From Actinomadura rayongensis (GTDB taxonomy: Bacteria > Actinomycetota > Actinomycetes > Streptosporangiales > Streptosporangiaceae): 64,000 bases of DNA. The notes beneath the pieces are model-generated. The model worked only from the letters and a program-made list of their open reading frames with translations. It searched no databases and was not told the DNA's origin. Numbering within the stretch: position 1 is the first letter of the stretch; every line of letters begins with the position of its first letter. Position numbers and translations under genes: made by a program. The stretch spans positions 744,001 to 808,000 of the forward strand of contig NZ_WUTW01000002.1 in the NCBI RefSeq assembly GCF_009831215.1. Direction: 5' to 3'. Below, piece after piece: positions 27,687 to 37,163 of the stretch.

Positions 27687-30052
27687 ACGAGCTGTCTTTG
27701 CGCGGCTGCACCGCGGTATCTCTGGGTGGGTATTTGCAGGCGCTGGGCGTGTTGCGGGTGGTGGCGTCCCAGGCCGATCCGTCGGCTCGGTTGCAGTGGA
27801 ACGGGGACCTCCCGTTACTGACGACGGTGCTCACGGCCGAGCGGATTGTGGACTGGCTGGTGCAGGAGTATGCGCCCACGCCGATCGTGTCGCCGTGGAA
27901 CAGCGGCTCGGGATTCGCCGGCAACGGCAAGAGCGCCGCCGCCGAGAAGGCCGTGCAGGCTTTCCGTACCAACGCCGAGCCGCGTTTCGCAGAGCTGCGA
28001 GCGACAATCCGCGCCGCCGACCAGGTGGTGGCGCACGCCCGGGAGCGAGGTTTCGAGGGCGGGTCGCTGTGGGCGACCGACCGCAAGGCCGACATCGTGC
28101 GGATGTGCCGGAACACCTTCCCCGACAAGGCTCTTGCATGGGTGGACACGGCGGTCGTGCTGACCACCGGCGACGTGCAGTTCAACCCGCTGACCGGCAC
28201 GGGTGGCAACTTCGGCCGCCAGGACCTGTCGGCGACGTTCCTGCAGCGGCTGGCGATGGTCGCCGGACCGAGTGCCGCTCCGAAGTCGTCGGCGGCATTT
28301 GCCGAGGCCGCGCTGTTCGGCCGCGAGGACGTGCCGTACCTGCGCGACACCGTGGGCCAGTTCGATCCCGGACGGGCCGGCGGAGTGCTGTCCACGCCCG
28401 GAGAGAAGAACGATGACACCGGGTTCGCCAACCCGTGGAGCCAGATCCTCACCCTTGAGGGAACGTTGCTGTTCGCTTCGGCGGTGACCCGTCGCAACCG
28501 TGCTTCCACCAGCGCCGGCGCGTTGCCGTTCGCGGCGCGCACCTCGGCGGTCGGGTACTCCACGGCATCTGGGGAGGAGGTGAAGGGCGAGCAGTGGGTG
28601 CCGTTTTGGGAGCGTCCGGCCGGTCTCGGGGAGATCGAGTACCTGATCGGTGAGGGCCGGGTCCAGTGGAACGGCCGTCCTGCCCGCGACGGCCTGGAGT
28701 TCGCGCTGGCCATCGCCTCGCTGGGCACCGATCGCGGTCTGTCGGCGTTCCGCCGGTTCGTGATCGCCTCCCGGTTCGGGCAGAACCCACTGGCTGTTCC
28801 GGCCGGACGGTTCACGGTCCGCGACGACCCGGCCATCGCAAGGCTCCGCGAACCATACGAGTGGCTCCGCCTCCTGCACCGCCTCGCTCTTCCTGCCGGG
28901 GTGGCGAGCCTGGCCCGCCGCACCGACGCCGCGATCTGCGACATCGCCGCCGGTCACGGAACCGAAGCTTTGCGCCGCTTCCTCATACTCTTCGGGCAGT
29001 TGCACAACGCGGTCGCCCGATCAGGGACGGTGCGCGACCAGATCGCGCCGTATCGGCCCCGCGATCGCGTCGACTGGCTCATGGCGCTGCCCGACGACCC
29101 GGAACTGTGGATCGCCGCCGGTATCGCGTCGCTCCACGATCCTGTCCCCAAGCGATCCGGCGAAGTACCTGGCGCGACGAGCGACCGGTCCGCTCGGGCG
29201 CTGCTCACCCGCGTCCAACGGCAGACCGGCTCTGATCATCAGACGCGGACGGTCTGGACCGATCGTCCCCTCACCCGAGTGGACCTGTCCGACGGCACTC
29301 TGATCCAGGCGCTGCTGCAGGCCCACCGCATCCGGATGACCTTCGCCGGCGACCCCGACCGCGCGGACGGTCCGGAATCCTCCGCCATGGCTCGTCGCGA
29401 ACCGGGCGGGCCGTTCTCGTCCGGGCAACCGGTTCCCCTCGACCTGGTCGAGGCCTTCATGCTCGGCCAACTGGATGACCAGCGCATCGCCGACTACCTC
29501 AATGGGCTGCTGGCGCTGGGCTGCCCAGACCGCACCCACGCTCAGGCGCCACAAAGCCGAAATCGCCCCCTGCACCCTGCTTTGGCCGCCCTGGTGTCCT
29601 TTTTCTCCGGCAACGCGACGCCGCACGAACGCGCCGTGTCCCCCAGCCAGCCGCATCCCGTCGCTGCACCAACCGTCTCCGAAGCGGACCGTCCCGGCGA
29701 CGGAAACCAGCACGCCGACGGCGGTCCGGCCGACCACACCCTGGACGTCCGGCCGAAGGACTCGACCGACGCCGCGCCGCGCGCCCGGCCCGAGTGGATC
29801 AGCAAACTCGGTGCCTATGGTCTAGGTCCGATCGCGTCCGACGTCCTGCTGCGCCTACGACTGAACGGGTTCCTGCCCGTGCTGAGGCGCACGGACTTGG
29901 CGGCGGCCGACGATCCGACTTCACCAATGCGCATCGACAGTGCCCGGCTCGCCGCCGCGCTGCTGCTGCGCATCTCTCCCGCCGACCGTTCCCGCGCCCT
30001 GCGGACGGTCTGTGTTGTGCCCACCCAACGTCCGTCTCGTCAAGGAGCCTGA
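27680..30052 (+). CDS. csx17: Csx17 / Cas8g large subunit, type I-G
   Basis: 790 residues. It opens with LSLRGCTAVSLGGYLQALGVLRVV, the hallmark of Csx17, followed by an SPWNSGSGF block and NPLTGTGGNFGRQDLSATFLQRL at about 169-190, one of the best conserved blocks of the family. It is thought to be the large Cascade subunit (Cas8-like) that reads the PAM. The last 150 residues are richer in Pro and Asp and less conserved. It starts seven bases before the cas3 stop after AAAGGGG and ends two bases before csb1, so the four cas genes form one operon. Confidence 0.92.
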   Translation: MVNELSLRGCTAVSLGGYLQALGVLRVVASQADPSARLQWNGDLPLLTTVLTAERIVDWLVQEYAPTPIVSPWNSGSGFAGNGKSAAAEKAVQAFRTNAEPRFAELRATIRAADQVVAHARERGFEGGSLWATDRKADIVRMCRNTFPDKALAWVDTAVVLTTGDVQFNPLTGTGGNFGRQDLSATFLQRLAMVAGPSAAPKSSAAFAEAALFGREDVPYLRDTVGQFDPGRAGGVLSTPGEKNDDTGFANPWSQILTLEGTLLFASAVTRRNRASTSAGALPFAARTSAVGYSTASGEEVKGEQWVPFWERPAGLGEIEYLIGEGRVQWNGRPARDGLEFALAIASLGTDRGLSAFRRFVIASRFGQNPLAVPAGRFTVRDDPAIARLREPYEWLRLLHRLALPAGVASLARRTDAAICDIAAGHGTEALRRFLILFGQLHNAVARSGTVRDQIAPYRPRDRVDWLMALPDDPELWIAAGIASLHDPVPKRSGEVPGATSDRSARALLTRVQRQTGSDHQTRTVWTDRPLTRVDLSDGTLIQALLQAHRIRMTFAGDPDRADGPESSAMARREPGGPFSSGQPVPLDLVEAFMLGQLDDQRIADYLNGLLALGCPDRTHAQAPQSRNRPLHPALAALVSFFSGNATPHERAVSPSQPHPVAAPTVSEADRPGDGNQHADGGPADHTLDVRPKDSTDAAPRARPEWISKLGAYGLGPIASDVLLRLRLNGFLPVLRRTDLAAADDPTSPMRIDSARLAAALLLRISPADRSRALRTVCVVPTQRPSRQGA

Positions 30053-30054
30053 CC

Positions 30055-31029
30055 ATGATCCAGACGAATCCGCACCGCATCCGCTTCAGCGTCGATCTCC
30101 GCCCCGCGCTGGGCTCGACGTTCCAGCCGACCGGGTTCCCCGACCTCGGCCCGGCGACCTTCACCCGTTACACAGAGACCGGTGAGCTGCAGGAATGCCT
30201 GCTGGTGGAGTCGGTGCAGTCGATGGCAAACCGGCTGGAGGCCACCGCCTGGGACGCGGCGGCCCGCGACCAGCACCCGGTGTTCAGCGGCCTCCCCTAT
30301 GTGCGCGTCCACCGCGCGGGCGACCCCGACGCGTTCCTGACGTCCAGCCGCCTGGAGGCCCACCGGCTGACGTCGGCGTTCGTCCGCGAGGCCGAACTCG
30401 ACGGGACCAAGATGCTCAAGGTCATCGCCGAACGGCTGCATCTGGCCAAGGACACGCCCCTCGACCGCACCGCGATGGCCCGCGCCCTGCTGGCCCTGGA
30501 CCCGTTCGCGCTCCTGCACGGCGTCTTCTTCAACCAGAAGGAATGGTTCGGGCAGCCGCGGTTCTCCCGCGCGGTGTCGGCGGTCATCGAGGCCTACGAC
30601 GTCCGGCAGGCCGTGAGCGGCGGACGCAAGTCCGACCACGTCCGCCACCAGCTCGACAAGAACGGCACCGGCGGCGGCACAAAAGAAGGCTACGGTTCCA
30701 TCCCCTTCCACCGCGTCGAGTGGACGGCCCGGACGATCACCGCGATGTTCACCGTCGACGTCGAGCTGCTGAGCTCCTACGGCCTCGGCGACGACGTCAC
30801 CGACCTGCTCACCGCGATCGCACTGTGGGAGATCCGGTCCCTGCTCACCGGCGGGCTGCGCCTGCGGACCGCGTGCGATCTCGACCCCGTCGGCGACCTC
30901 CCCGAGAACCTGCCCGCCCTCGCCGACCTGACGGACCGGATCACCGGCCTCATCGCCACCTGCCGCGCCGCCGACCCCGACGTCTTCGGCACCGGCGGGC
31001 CGCTGCCGGTCGCGTGGAAGGCGGCCTGA
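30055..31029 (+). CDS. csb1: Csb1 / Cas7 backbone subunit, type I-G
   Basis: 324 residues. Csb1 motifs are FSVDLRPALGSTFQPTGFPDLGPA, ECLLVESVQSMANRLE, SSRLEAHRLTSAFV, LLALDPFALLHGVFF, and ETR-like basic patches such as SGGRKSDHVRHQ. Csb1 is the Cas7-type protein that coats the crRNA spacer. The start follows AAGGAG at ideal spacing, two bases after the csx17 stop. The length is normal. It should act together with Csx17 and Csb2 in a type I-G Cascade. Confidence 0.94.
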   Translation: MIQTNPHRIRFSVDLRPALGSTFQPTGFPDLGPATFTRYTETGELQECLLVESVQSMANRLEATAWDAAARDQHPVFSGLPYVRVHRAGDPDAFLTSSRLEAHRLTSAFVREAELDGTKMLKVIAERLHLAKDTPLDRTAMARALLALDPFALLHGVFFNQKEWFGQPRFSRAVSAVIEAYDVRQAVSGGRKSDHVRHQLDKNGTGGGTKEGYGSIPFHRVEWTARTITAMFTVDVELLSSYGLGDDVTDLLTAIALWEIRSLLTGGLRLRTACDLDPVGDLPENLPALADLTDRITGLIATCRAADPDVFGTGGPLPVAWKAA

Positions 31030-31035
31030 CCCGTC

Positions 31036-32523
31036 ATGCCCGTCACCCTCGCCGTCCACTTCCCCTGGAAGCGCTACCACGCCACTCCTTGGGGCCACTA
31101 CGTCAACGAAGGCCTCGTCGAACTTCCACCTTCGCCCTGGCGGATCCTGCGCGCGCTGTACTCGGTGTGGAAACTCCGCGCCCCCGACCTGGACGCCGAC
31201 GTCGTCCACGGCCTTCTCACCCAGCTCGCCGTCCCGCCCGACTACTTCCTCCCGCCGTACCAGGTAGCCCACAGTCGCCACTACCTGCCCAGCACCAAGC
31301 ACCGCACCGGCGCCGCCGACACCAACCTTGGACTCGACACGTTCGCCTCTCTCGGCGGCGACGCCACCATCCATGTCCAGTGGCCCGGCGACCTCAACGC
31401 GGAGCAGACCGAGGTGCTCGCCAAACTCGCGGCCTCGCTGCCCTATCTCGGCCGCGCCGACAGCATTTGCGCAGCCAGCCTTGCGCCGTCCGGCTGGGCT
31501 CCCACGCCCGACCTCGCCCCCGCAACACCTCTCATCAGCGACGAACTCGCGCCGGAGATGGAACGGGTTCCCCTTCTGGCCCCGCGGCTCCCGCTCGACG
31601 TGGACGCGCTCATCACCGACACCACCAGCGTCCGCAAATCCCGACTCGTCTACCCGCCGGGCAGCGAGCTCGTCGAGTACGCCGTCCCGCCACCCGCCGC
31701 ATCGCGCCCCCGGCGCCCCGCCGCAACGACCCCCATGCGCGACAGGGCGTCGACGGTCACCACCCGAACCGCACTCACCCTCGCTCGCGGCGACAGGAAC
31801 GCGAACGTCACCACCGTCCGATTCGCGCTGCACGGAAAACCCCTCCCCCGCGTCGCCGACACCGTCATCGTCACCGACCTCCTGCGCGCCGCAAGCCTCA
31901 AGGCCCTCGACCAAGTCGCCGGCCCCCGAACCCGCCCCAGCAACCTCGTCGGACGCGATGAAAACGACCAACCTCTCACCGGCCACCAGCACGCCCACTA
32001 CCTCGCCCTCAACCACCGGGACACGATCGACGAACTTCTCATCTGGGCGCCCGGTGGCCTCACCGACCAAGAACTCGCCGCCCTCAACCAGCTCGCCAAC
32101 ACCACCCTGGGGGTCAGCCCGAAGGTCAACGGGCCACGCGACCTACACGTCCGCATCACCGCCTACGGCAACGACAGCACCCTCCCCGATGACCTAGCCG
32201 CCAGCTCGACCAGCTGGACCACCCGCACCCCCGTCCTACTCCAGCGCTGGGCGCCAGCCCGCACCCCAGCCGACACCCATCTCGTCAACGAGATCCACCG
32301 CGAACTCGCCCATCGCGACATCACCACACCGGTCACCATCACCGTCCTGCCTGCACACGACTGGATCCGCTACCGCCGTCACCGCCCCACCCGCCAACAG
32401 CCACGCAACCACCGTCCGCTCTACGGCCTGCGCCTCGACTTCACAGCTCCCGTTACGGGCCCCCTTCGCCTCGGCGCCAACACCCACTTCGGTCTCGGCC
32501 TCTTTCAACCCGCCCCGCCATGA
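31036..32523 (+). CDS. csb2: Csb2, Cas5-Cas6 fusion, type I-G
   Basis: 495 residues. The N-terminal half (LAVHFPWKRYHATPWGHYVNEG, then PPSPWRILRALYSVW) is Cas5-like and typical for Csb2. The C-terminal half is Cas6-like and ends with the glycine-rich RAMP loop GPLRLGANTHFGLGLF at about 475-490. It would bind the 5' handle and cut the repeat. The repeats of all three arrays end in the same GGTCACCGTTGGAG and share the stem, which fits one processing enzyme serving all of them. It begins six bases after csb1 and is the last cas gene; the leader of array 3 starts right behind it. Confidence 0.93.
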   Translation: MPVTLAVHFPWKRYHATPWGHYVNEGLVELPPSPWRILRALYSVWKLRAPDLDADVVHGLLTQLAVPPDYFLPPYQVAHSRHYLPSTKHRTGAADTNLGLDTFASLGGDATIHVQWPGDLNAEQTEVLAKLAASLPYLGRADSICAASLAPSGWAPTPDLAPATPLISDELAPEMERVPLLAPRLPLDVDALITDTTSVRKSRLVYPPGSELVEYAVPPPAASRPRRPAATTPMRDRASTVTTRTALTLARGDRNANVTTVRFALHGKPLPRVADTVIVTDLLRAASLKALDQVAGPRTRPSNLVGRDENDQPLTGHQHAHYLALNHRDTIDELLIWAPGGLTDQELAALNQLANTTLGVSPKVNGPRDLHVRITAYGNDSTLPDDLAASSTSWTTRTPVLLQRWAPARTPADTHLVNEIHRELAHRDITTPVTITVLPAHDWIRYRRHRPTRQQPRNHRPLYGLRLDFTAPVTGPLRLGANTHFGLGLFQPAPP

Positions 32524-32669
32524 CCCAACCACCCACCAGCCTCGGAACCTCAAGCACCCGCAGAATCACCGGGAGGTTCCGAAGTACATTGCGGCACTCG
32601 ACTGAACAAATCAGACACCGGCCGTGTGTCATCGCCGACACTTTCAGTAGTAACCGCATTTCACGCGGC
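32524..32669 (+). promoter_or_regulatory. CRISPR leader of array 3
   Basis: It contains GGGAGGTTCCGAAGTACATT, GGCACTCG and CAGTAGTAACCGCATTTCAC, followed by GCGGC directly before the first repeat. These are the inverted counterparts of blocks in the leaders of arrays 1 and 2. It lies immediately downstream of csb2 on the same strand. Confidence 0.75.
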
Positions 32670-34958
32670 GTCGCACCGGCCCGAAGGTGCCGGTCACCGT
32701 TGGAGGACCTCCCGTGCGGTCGGGGCGGCGGCCCCTCGTCGTCGCACCGGCCCGAAGGTGCCGGTCACCGTTGGAGGCACCACGCGTACTCGGTGAGACC
32801 GGAGCAGTCGAGTCGCACCGGCCCGAAGGTGCCGGTCACCGTTGGAGGCGCATGCTCGAACCCCACGAGATCGCCCGCGCGATGGGTCGCACCGGCCCGA
32901 AGGTGCCGGTCACCGTTGGAGGCGTCTCTCTCCCCGCGCGATCCCACGACCCCGCCGAGGGTCGCACCGGCCCGAAGGTGCCGGTCACCGTTGGAGGCAG
33001 GCCGAGCGGATGCAGGCGGACGCGCCAGATCCTCGGGTCGCACCGGCCCGAAGGTGCCGGTCACCGTTGGAGGTCCCTGAACAACCAGTCGGGCGACTAC
33101 TCCCCGGGTCGCACCGGCCCGAAGGTGCCGGTCACCGTTGGAGGCGCTTGATCGACCCGGACGGCGGCCGCCAGCTCATTCGTCGCACCGGCCAGAAGGT
33201 GCCGGTCACCGTTGGAGGTAGATCCATAACGAGGAATGCTGATGTGGATCATGGCGTCGCACCGGCCAGAAGGTGCCGGTCACCGTTGGAGGTCCACGAG
33301 CGTGTTGCCCCGCAGCGAGATGGTTGGGTCGCACCGGCCAGAAGGTGCCGGTCACCGTTGGAGGAGCTACACCGCTGACCAGTCCAGGCGCCACCGGTCA
33401 GTCGCACCGGCCAGAAGGTGCCGGTCACCGTTGGAGGTTCCAGCTCAACATCGGGGCCGTCCTGCGGGACGTCGCACCGGCCAGAAGGTGCCGGTCACCG
33501 TTGGAGGGCCAAGGCCGAGTTGTACGACGTGTTCAAGGGCGCCAGTCGCACCGGCCAGAAGGTGCCGGTCACTGTTGGAGGTTCTCGATCGCCCGCCACA
33601 GCAGGAAGATCAGCAGGTCGCACCGGCCAGAAGGTGCCGGTCACCGTTGGAGGCACTCCAGCGCCTCACCGAACGCCTCCGCGATCGCGTCGCACCGGCC
33701 AGAAGGTGCCGGTCACCGTTGGAGGCCGGTGCGGCCGGCCGAGGTCGAAGCCCTGGAGGCGAGTCGCACCGGCCAGAAGGTGCCGGTCACCGTTGGAGGA
33801 CCAGCCGGATGCCGCACCGTGCGGCCAGGTCGGCGGTCGCACCGGCCAGAAGGTGCCGGTCACCGTTGGAGGTACTTCTGGAACATCGGAGAGGACTTCG
33901 CGTGATGCGTCGCACCGGCCAGAAGGTGCCGGTCACCGTTGGAGGTCGACCGCGCCGATCTCGACCAGGATCTCAACGACCTCGGGTCGCACCGGCCAGA
34001 AGGTGCGGTCACCGTTGGAGCAACGGGTGGGGCTGCACCAGCGCCCCGATCCGTATGTCGCACCGGCAAGAACGTGCCAGTCGCCGTTGGAGGTCATGGT
34101 GGATCTGGACGACGTTCCGCACGTTGGAGCCGCACCGGCCGGAACGGCCGGTCCGTTGAAGGTTCTTCAAGCAGGCGGGCACGGTCCTCCCGAAGGGTCG
34201 TACAGGCGGAACGTGCCGGCGACCGTTGGAGGTCTTCCCGCGCCAGCACGTTCGGCGGCGGCGGCGCGTCCTGGCCGCACCGGCCAAGAAGGTGCCGGTC
34301 ACCGTTGGAAAGTCCAGGGCGCGGACGGGGTCTGACACATGCCAGGGTCCACCGGCCGGATTGGAGGACCACCACCAATCCCGACGTCCCCGGGCACTGG
34401 CTGCGTCGCGAGTCGCACCGGCGAGAAGGTGCCAGTCACCGTTGGAGGCTCGACCTCGGCACGAGTCTTCCCCGCCCCCAGGGGTCGCACCGGCCAGAAG
34501 GCACCGGTCACCGTTGGAGGCCGCCCTGCGCCGAGGCGCTTCCGCGATATCCGAGTCGCACCGGCCAGAAGGTGCCGGTCACCGTTGGACGGCCTCAAAC
34601 TGGATGGTGAACGGGTCCGGGAAATTCGTCGCATCGGCCTGAACGGGCCGGTCACCGTTGGAGGTACTCCGCCATGGAGGAGCGTGGGACCGTCAAGCAC
34701 AAGTCGCACCGGCCGAACGGGCCGGTCACCGTTGGAGGGATGAGGCTCAGGACGCGAACCCGGTGATCGCGTCGGGTCGCACCGGCCAGGAGGTGCCGGT
34801 CGCCGTTGGAGGGCGCCCGCGCCCTAGGGGGCGGGAGCTGCGAGCGCATGTCGCACCAGCCGAAACGGGCCGCTCACCGTTGGAGGACCAGCAGGCGGGC
34901 CGCCCGGTAGCCGGTACCGCCGCGTCGCACCGGCCGAACGTGCCGGTCACCGTTGGCG
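32670..34958 (+). CRISPR. CRISPR array 3 (type I-G, about 32 repeat units)
   Basis: Repeats of 36 bp begin GTCGCACCGGCC, have a loop with GAAGG, and end GGTCACCGTTGGAG. They start at 32670 and recur every 70-75 bp. Units 1-7 read GGCCCGAAGG, while units 8-19 read GGCCAGAAGG. From about 34057 the units decay: substitutions, a one-base loss at 33986-34020, a strongly reduced unit near 34347, and variants with GAACGGGCC at 34628-34958. A further weak copy may lie near 35008. The leader is on the left, so new spacers enter there and transcription is rightward. Confidence 0.96.
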
Positions 34959-35186
34959 GGTCGTAAGGCTGTGAACCTTCCTCGTGCCGGTGCTGGTCGA
35001 AGACGCCGGAACGGGCCGGTCGCCAGTGGTCGGCATTTTGAGATGCGGATCGCCGCTGACGCCAGTCGAAGCCGGCCGCACGGCGGAAGCCGTGCCGGAC
35101 GCCCACGGAGGTGGGAGCCCGGCGCGGCCTTGATCTTGGGCGGGACGCGGATACCCCGCGCTCCGTTTCGCTTGGCGTCCGTGGGG
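34959..35186. other. Trailer-side gap after array 3
   Basis: No gene. A degenerate repeat-like piece (CGCCGGAACGGGCCGGTCGC at about 35007-35026) suggests the array once extended further. Confidence 0.4.
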
Positions 35187-35384
35187 CTAGACGGTGTCGT
35201 TGCGGAGGGTGTGGATCAGCGCGGCGAACTGGTCGCGGGCGAGGGACAGGTGCCCGGCGTCGGGGTCCTTGGAGTCGCGGACACCGACCACCGGCGTGAG
35301 GTTGGCGACCTCCACGCAGTCCCCGCCGTTCCCCCCGCTGTGGGAGGACTTGCGCCAGGCGGCGCGCTTCGGGTCGGTCTTCAT
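35187..35384 (-). CDS. DUF397 domain protein
   Basis: 65 residues: AAWRKSSHSGGNGGDCVEVANL, then VGVRDSKDPDAGHLSL and FAALI. This is the standard DUF397 protein of actinomycetes, which works in pairs with an XRE/DUF5753 regulator; the small protein is thought to antagonise or be controlled by its partner (the WhiJ/BldB-type system). The ATG overlaps the stop of the partner gene by four bases. It is the second gene of the pair. Confidence 0.95.
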   Translation of the reverse strand: MKTDPKRAAWRKSSHSGGNGGDCVEVANLTPVVGVRDSKDPDAGHLSLARDQFAALIHTLRNDTV

Positions 35385-36226
35385 GGGGTGCTCTCCATCA
35401 GTGCTGTGATCAGGTTGAGGGTGTCGCCCGTGCTCATCGCGACATTCCTGATCAGCTCGTAAAGTTCCGAGAACGAGGCTACCGCCTGGGGATCTTCTAC
35501 GACGCTCCCGTGAACTCCTGCCTCGATGTAGGCGAGATCGTGAGCGCCCCGATCGAAGCTGAGCACGGTGAACGATCCCGTGCGACCGTCGTGGTATCCC
35601 AGATCCTCCGGCACGACCTGGAGGTGGATCCGGGGACGCGTGCACAAGTCCAGCAGGTGCGCATATTGGGCTTTCATAACGTCAGGTGGCGCGACGCGGG
35701 CACGCAGGGAGTGTTCGCTCTGGATGATGAAGACGCGGGGCGGGTTGTCCCTGCCCAGCACCTGACCCTGACGTTCGAGGCGACTCCGCACCATCGCTTC
35801 GGTCTCCCTCGGCGTGCGCTGGTCCGATGTGCACACGGCACGGATGTAGTCCTCGGTCTGGAGCAGACCGGCGACCAGCAGGGCTTCGTACTTCCGGACG
35901 AACGCGGCTTCGGCCTCGTGCTGGAGGTACTTGCTGAATCCGGGAACGGACGGGATCGTCGTGCGGCCCGGATTCGGCCGTTCTATGGCTTCCTGGAGAT
36001 CGTGGAAGAAGGTACCGGTATTCCAGTAGGTGTCGCAGTCCTCGGCGAACTTGGCGGACGGCTTCTCATCTCCCAGTTCGACGGCGCCGATCCATGAGCC
36101 GGTATATCCCATTTTGTCGCCCAATTCCTCCATGGTGAAGCCCGCTGCTTCGCGGCGCTTGCGCAGCTGGGCTCCGTAGTACGTGCGGAGGTTGAAGGGA
36201 TAGAGCGGGCGTCCACGTCGCGCCAT
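35381..36226 (-). CDS. XRE-family HTH regulator with DUF5753
   Basis: 281 residues. An HTH_XRE fold occupies about 15-65 (YGAQLRKRREAAGFTMEELGDKMG, then SWIGAVELGDEKPS). The DUF5753 ligand/partner domain follows (FSKYLQHEAEAAFVRKYEALLVAGLLQTEDYIRA, then RLERQGQVL). I chose the ATG at 36226 (MARRGRP), which has AAAGGG seven bases upstream, over a TTG at 36244. Such proteins repress their own pair and are common near phage and mobile DNA. It is divergent from a small hypothetical gene at 36369. Confidence 0.93.
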   Translation of the reverse strand: MARRGRPLYPFNLRTYYGAQLRKRREAAGFTMEELGDKMGYTGSWIGAVELGDEKPSAKFAEDCDTYWNTGTFFHDLQEAIERPNPGRTTIPSVPGFSKYLQHEAEAAFVRKYEALLVAGLLQTEDYIRAVCTSDQRTPRETEAMVRSRLERQGQVLGRDNPPRVFIIQSEHSLRARVAPPDVMKAQYAHLLDLCTRPRIHLQVVPEDLGYHDGRTGSFTVLSFDRGAHDLAYIEAGVHGSVVEDPQAVASFSELYELIRNVAMSTGDTLNLITALMESTP

Positions 36227-36368
36227 CGGGGGACCCTTTCTCAAGGAGGAGGCTGCTTGAGAGGCGAGCGGCTATCTCTTGCCGAGGGCTGGCATCGCTT
36301 TGTAGCGGATTCTATGCCGTGGGTCACAGACTCAAAGGGCACTTCACCGAAGAAAGGAAGGATGCCCG

Positions 36369-36734
36369 ATGAGCTTCGACAAGCCGCGTGACGGCGACGA
36401 GGGTGGACGGCGGTTGACGACCGACACGGCGATGGCGCGTCTGGGGGTGCTGGACCAGGCAGCGCGCGACGGGCACCGCATGAGGACGGAGGTGACGTCG
36501 GTGGACGGCGGCCAGAACTACTACGTGCGGCTGGACCGCCCCGGCCGCGCGCCCGCGCGGGTGTTCTGCGCACCCCGGGCCGAGGAGGCGGGCCGTCTCT
36601 GGTTCTACGGCGACGGCGGCGCGTGGATCGCCGAGGCGTCGGGCGGTGCGGGCGTCACCGCCGCGCTCGCGTGGCTGAAGGACAAGGCCGCCGAGCAGGC
36701 CGGCGGACAGGCCGCCGAGCGGGTCCGGATGTGA
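36369..36734 (+). CDS. Hypothetical protein, 121 residues
   Basis: I do not recognise a family. The protein has alternating short strands (RMRTEVTSVDGGQNYYVRLDRPGRAPARVFCAP), then RLWFYGDGGAWIAEA and a C-terminal helix (GVTAALAWLKDKAAEQAGGQAAERV). There is no signal or membrane segment. It stands alone, divergent from the XRE/DUF397 pair, with a ribosome-site-like GAAAGGAAGG before the ATG. Codon usage is normal for the region. A small regulatory or accessory protein is possible. Confidence 0.65.
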   Translation: MSFDKPRDGDEGGRRLTTDTAMARLGVLDQAARDGHRMRTEVTSVDGGQNYYVRLDRPGRAPARVFCAPRAEEAGRLWFYGDGGAWIAEASGGAGVTAALAWLKDKAAEQAGGQAAERVRM

Positions 36735-36740
36735 TCGGCG

Positions 36741-36983
36741 GTGTGGCCGCGTCGACGCCGCCGACGTCCGGGCAGGCACTCGGCCGCAGGACTGCGGCAG
36801 CCCGAACAGGAACGCGACGAGTCCGAGCAGCGAACCGCCCGCCCGCAGCCCCCGGCAGCACCGCCGCTCTCCGCACCACTTCCAGCCCGGCCCCCGGCGC
36901 CGCCGCACGGGCAACCGCCGCGCGGGCCGTACGGGCAGTACAACCCGTGGCAGGAGCAATCACCCGGACGATTGTCCGGGTGA
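36741..36983 (+). CDS. Possible proline-rich small protein
   Basis: An 80-codon GTG ORF six bases after the previous stop. The second half is Pro/Gln-rich and ends PRGPYGQYNPWQEQSP, which looks like real disordered protein rather than a shadow frame. The first 15 residues are almost all Arg and may be untranslated. A perfect 10-bp hairpin covers the stop codon. Coding status is uncertain. Confidence 0.35.
   Translation: MWPRRRRRRPGRHSAAGLRQPEQERDESEQRTARPQPPAAPPLSAPLPARPPAPPHGQPPRGPYGQYNPWQEQSPGRLSG
36960..36983. terminator. Perfect hairpin, terminator or operator
   Basis: TCACCCGGAC and GTCCGGGTGA form a perfect 10-bp stem with the loop GATT. It is placed at the end of the 36369-36983 unit, so termination is most likely. 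Confidence 0.55.
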
Positions 36984-37163
36984 CGGTGAGCACGCCCCAC
37001 AGGTCCCAGAGCCGACGGTCAGCAATGGGGCGGAGGGCGGACCGTTCGGGGAGGGCGGTCCGCCAGGCCCTACCGGTGACCGGCCCTGCCACGGCCCACA
37101 GGCCCGCACGAGCACCAACACGTCCGAAGCAAGACCCAACTTGAGAACCGGAACTCTACGACG
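36984..37163. other. Gap before the BldC-like gene
   Basis: 180 bp, presumably the promoter of the following gene. I see no ORF or repeat worth naming. Confidence 0.3.
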
